NCBI GenBank assembly: GCA_020849155.1
Contig: JADLGU010000417.1
Coordinates: forward strand, 1-5,199
Source of the DNA: Rhodocyclaceae bacterium
GTDB lineage: Bacteria > Pseudomonadota > Gammaproteobacteria > Burkholderiales > Rhodocyclaceae
Length of the DNA: 5,199 bases
Reading direction: 5' to 3'
Both the position numbers and the translations under genes were made by a program. The notes beneath the pieces are model-generated. The model saw only the letters and a list, made by a program, of their open reading frames with translations, was not told the DNA's origin and ran no database searches. This document shows positions 4,617-5,199 of this stretch, one piece after another (position 1 is the stretch's first letter; every line of letters begins with the position of its first letter).

Positions 4617-5199
4617 ATGAACAAACAGCCGGGATTGTCCACGCAGTGCGTCCACGCCGGCGAGATCGCCGACGCCCACGGTTCGCCGCACACGCCGATC
4701 TACAACACCACCACCTTCAAGTTCGCCGCGACCGCCGACGTGCTCGACGTCGTCGACGGCCGCAAGGCGGGCGCCCTGTACACCCGCTACGGCCTCAACC
4801 CGACGATCTTCGCGCTGGAGGCCAAGCTGGCCGTGCTGGAAGGCGCCGAGGCGGCCTGGGCCTTCTGCTCGGGCATGGCGGCCGAGGCGGCGCTGTTCAT
4901 GACGCACGGCCGCGAGGGCATCGCCTGCGTCGGCGACGCCTACGGCGGCACGCTGGAGCTGATCGGTTCGCAGTTGCCGCAGTTCGGCGTGCGCACCCAC
5001 CTGCTGCTCGGCACCGAGTTGGATCGCCTGGAAGCCTGCCTGCGCGAAGGCTGCGGCCTGGTCTTCCTCGAGACGCCGACCAACCCGCGCATGGAGATTT
5101 TCGACATCGCCTCAATAGCCGATCTGGCGCACCGCTACGGCGCGCGGCTGGCGGTGGACAACACCTTCGCCTCGCCGGTGAACCAGCGCCCGCTGGAAC
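4617..5199 (+). CDS. PLP-dependent trans-sulfuration enzyme (Cys/Met metabolism family), 3' end missing
   Basis: The first 194 residues are present, about half of the usual 390-400; the rest runs off the right edge. The family includes cystathionine gamma-synthase, cystathionine beta/gamma-lyase, O-acylhomoserine sulfhydrylase and methionine gamma-lyase. Visible motifs are STQCVHAGE (N-terminal family signature), TPIYNTTTF, YTRYGLNPT (Y55 and R57 reach the PLP phosphate of the neighbouring subunit), SGMAAEAA (85-92), DAYGGT with Y109 stacking on PLP, ETPTNP (152-157), and VDNTFASP with D181 bonding the pyridine nitrogen. The Schiff-base lysine would lie just beyond the window. Position behind sulfide-handling genes hints at a sulfhydrylase that fixes sulfide onto an activated homoserine (MetZ/MetY-like) or a sulfur-releasing lyase. 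These cannot be separated from the N-terminal half. Family membership is very secure; subfamily is open, so no symbol is given. Confidence 0.93.
   Translation, partial: MNKQPGLSTQCVHAGEIADAHGSPHTPIYNTTTFKFAATADVLDVVDGRKAGALYTRYGLNPTIFALEAKLAVLEGAEAAWAFCSGMAAEAALFMTHGREGIACVGDAYGGTLELIGSQLPQFGVRTHLLLGTELDRLEACLREGCGLVFLETPTNPRMEIFDIASIADLAHRYGARLAVDNTFASPVNQRPLE

Noticed and set aside
4236..5000. 254-codon minus-strand open frame across the thioredoxin and PLP genes
   Set aside because: Both genes beneath it carry intact family motifs; this frame shows low-complexity composition only.

Overview
The window is a GC-rich, tightly packed bacterial stretch with no RNA genes, mobile elements or CRISPR visible. 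The base composition, the short gene overlaps and GTG starts, and the mix of a periplasmic-type molybdoenzyme module with sulfur-handling genes suggest a respiratory proteobacterium, perhaps a betaproteobacterium of the Rhodocyclales/Nitrosomonadales kind. That taxonomic guess is inference; no marker gene is present.

Left part (1-1429, + strand): the end of the iron-sulfur (beta) subunit of a type II DMSO-reductase-family molybdoenzyme, followed with a 4-base GTGA overlap by a secreted haem subunit. This haem subunit looks like the gamma subunit of ethylbenzene dehydrogenase, dimethylsulfide dehydrogenase or selenate reductase, with an extra class I cytochrome c domain at its C-terminus. Electrons could pass from the Mo cofactor through the Fe-S clusters and haem b to haem c within one complex. 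The catalytic alpha subunit should lie upstream of base 1, so the substrate cannot be read from this window.

Middle (1426-1926, - strand): a secreted protein of unknown function built from two copies of a segment 70 residues apart. It runs convergently into the gamma gene, and the two stop codons share bases (TTAG). An 87-base divergent intergenic region (1927-2013) holds a plausible sigma-70 promoter for the rightward genes.

Right part (2014-5199, + strand): a probable operon of a DsrE-family sulfur-carrier-like protein, a flavoprotein of the sulfide:quinone reductase/flavocytochrome c type with two cysteines, a secreted unknown protein, an exported TlpA-like thioredoxin with WCPPC, and the first 194 codons of a PLP-dependent trans-sulfuration enzyme (cystathionine gamma-synthase/O-acylhomoserine sulfhydrylase family). 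Together these suggest handling of sulfide or sulfane sulfur, periplasmic thiol-disulfide chemistry, and incorporation or release of sulfur in amino acids. The shared sulfur theme is inference from family membership and gene order.
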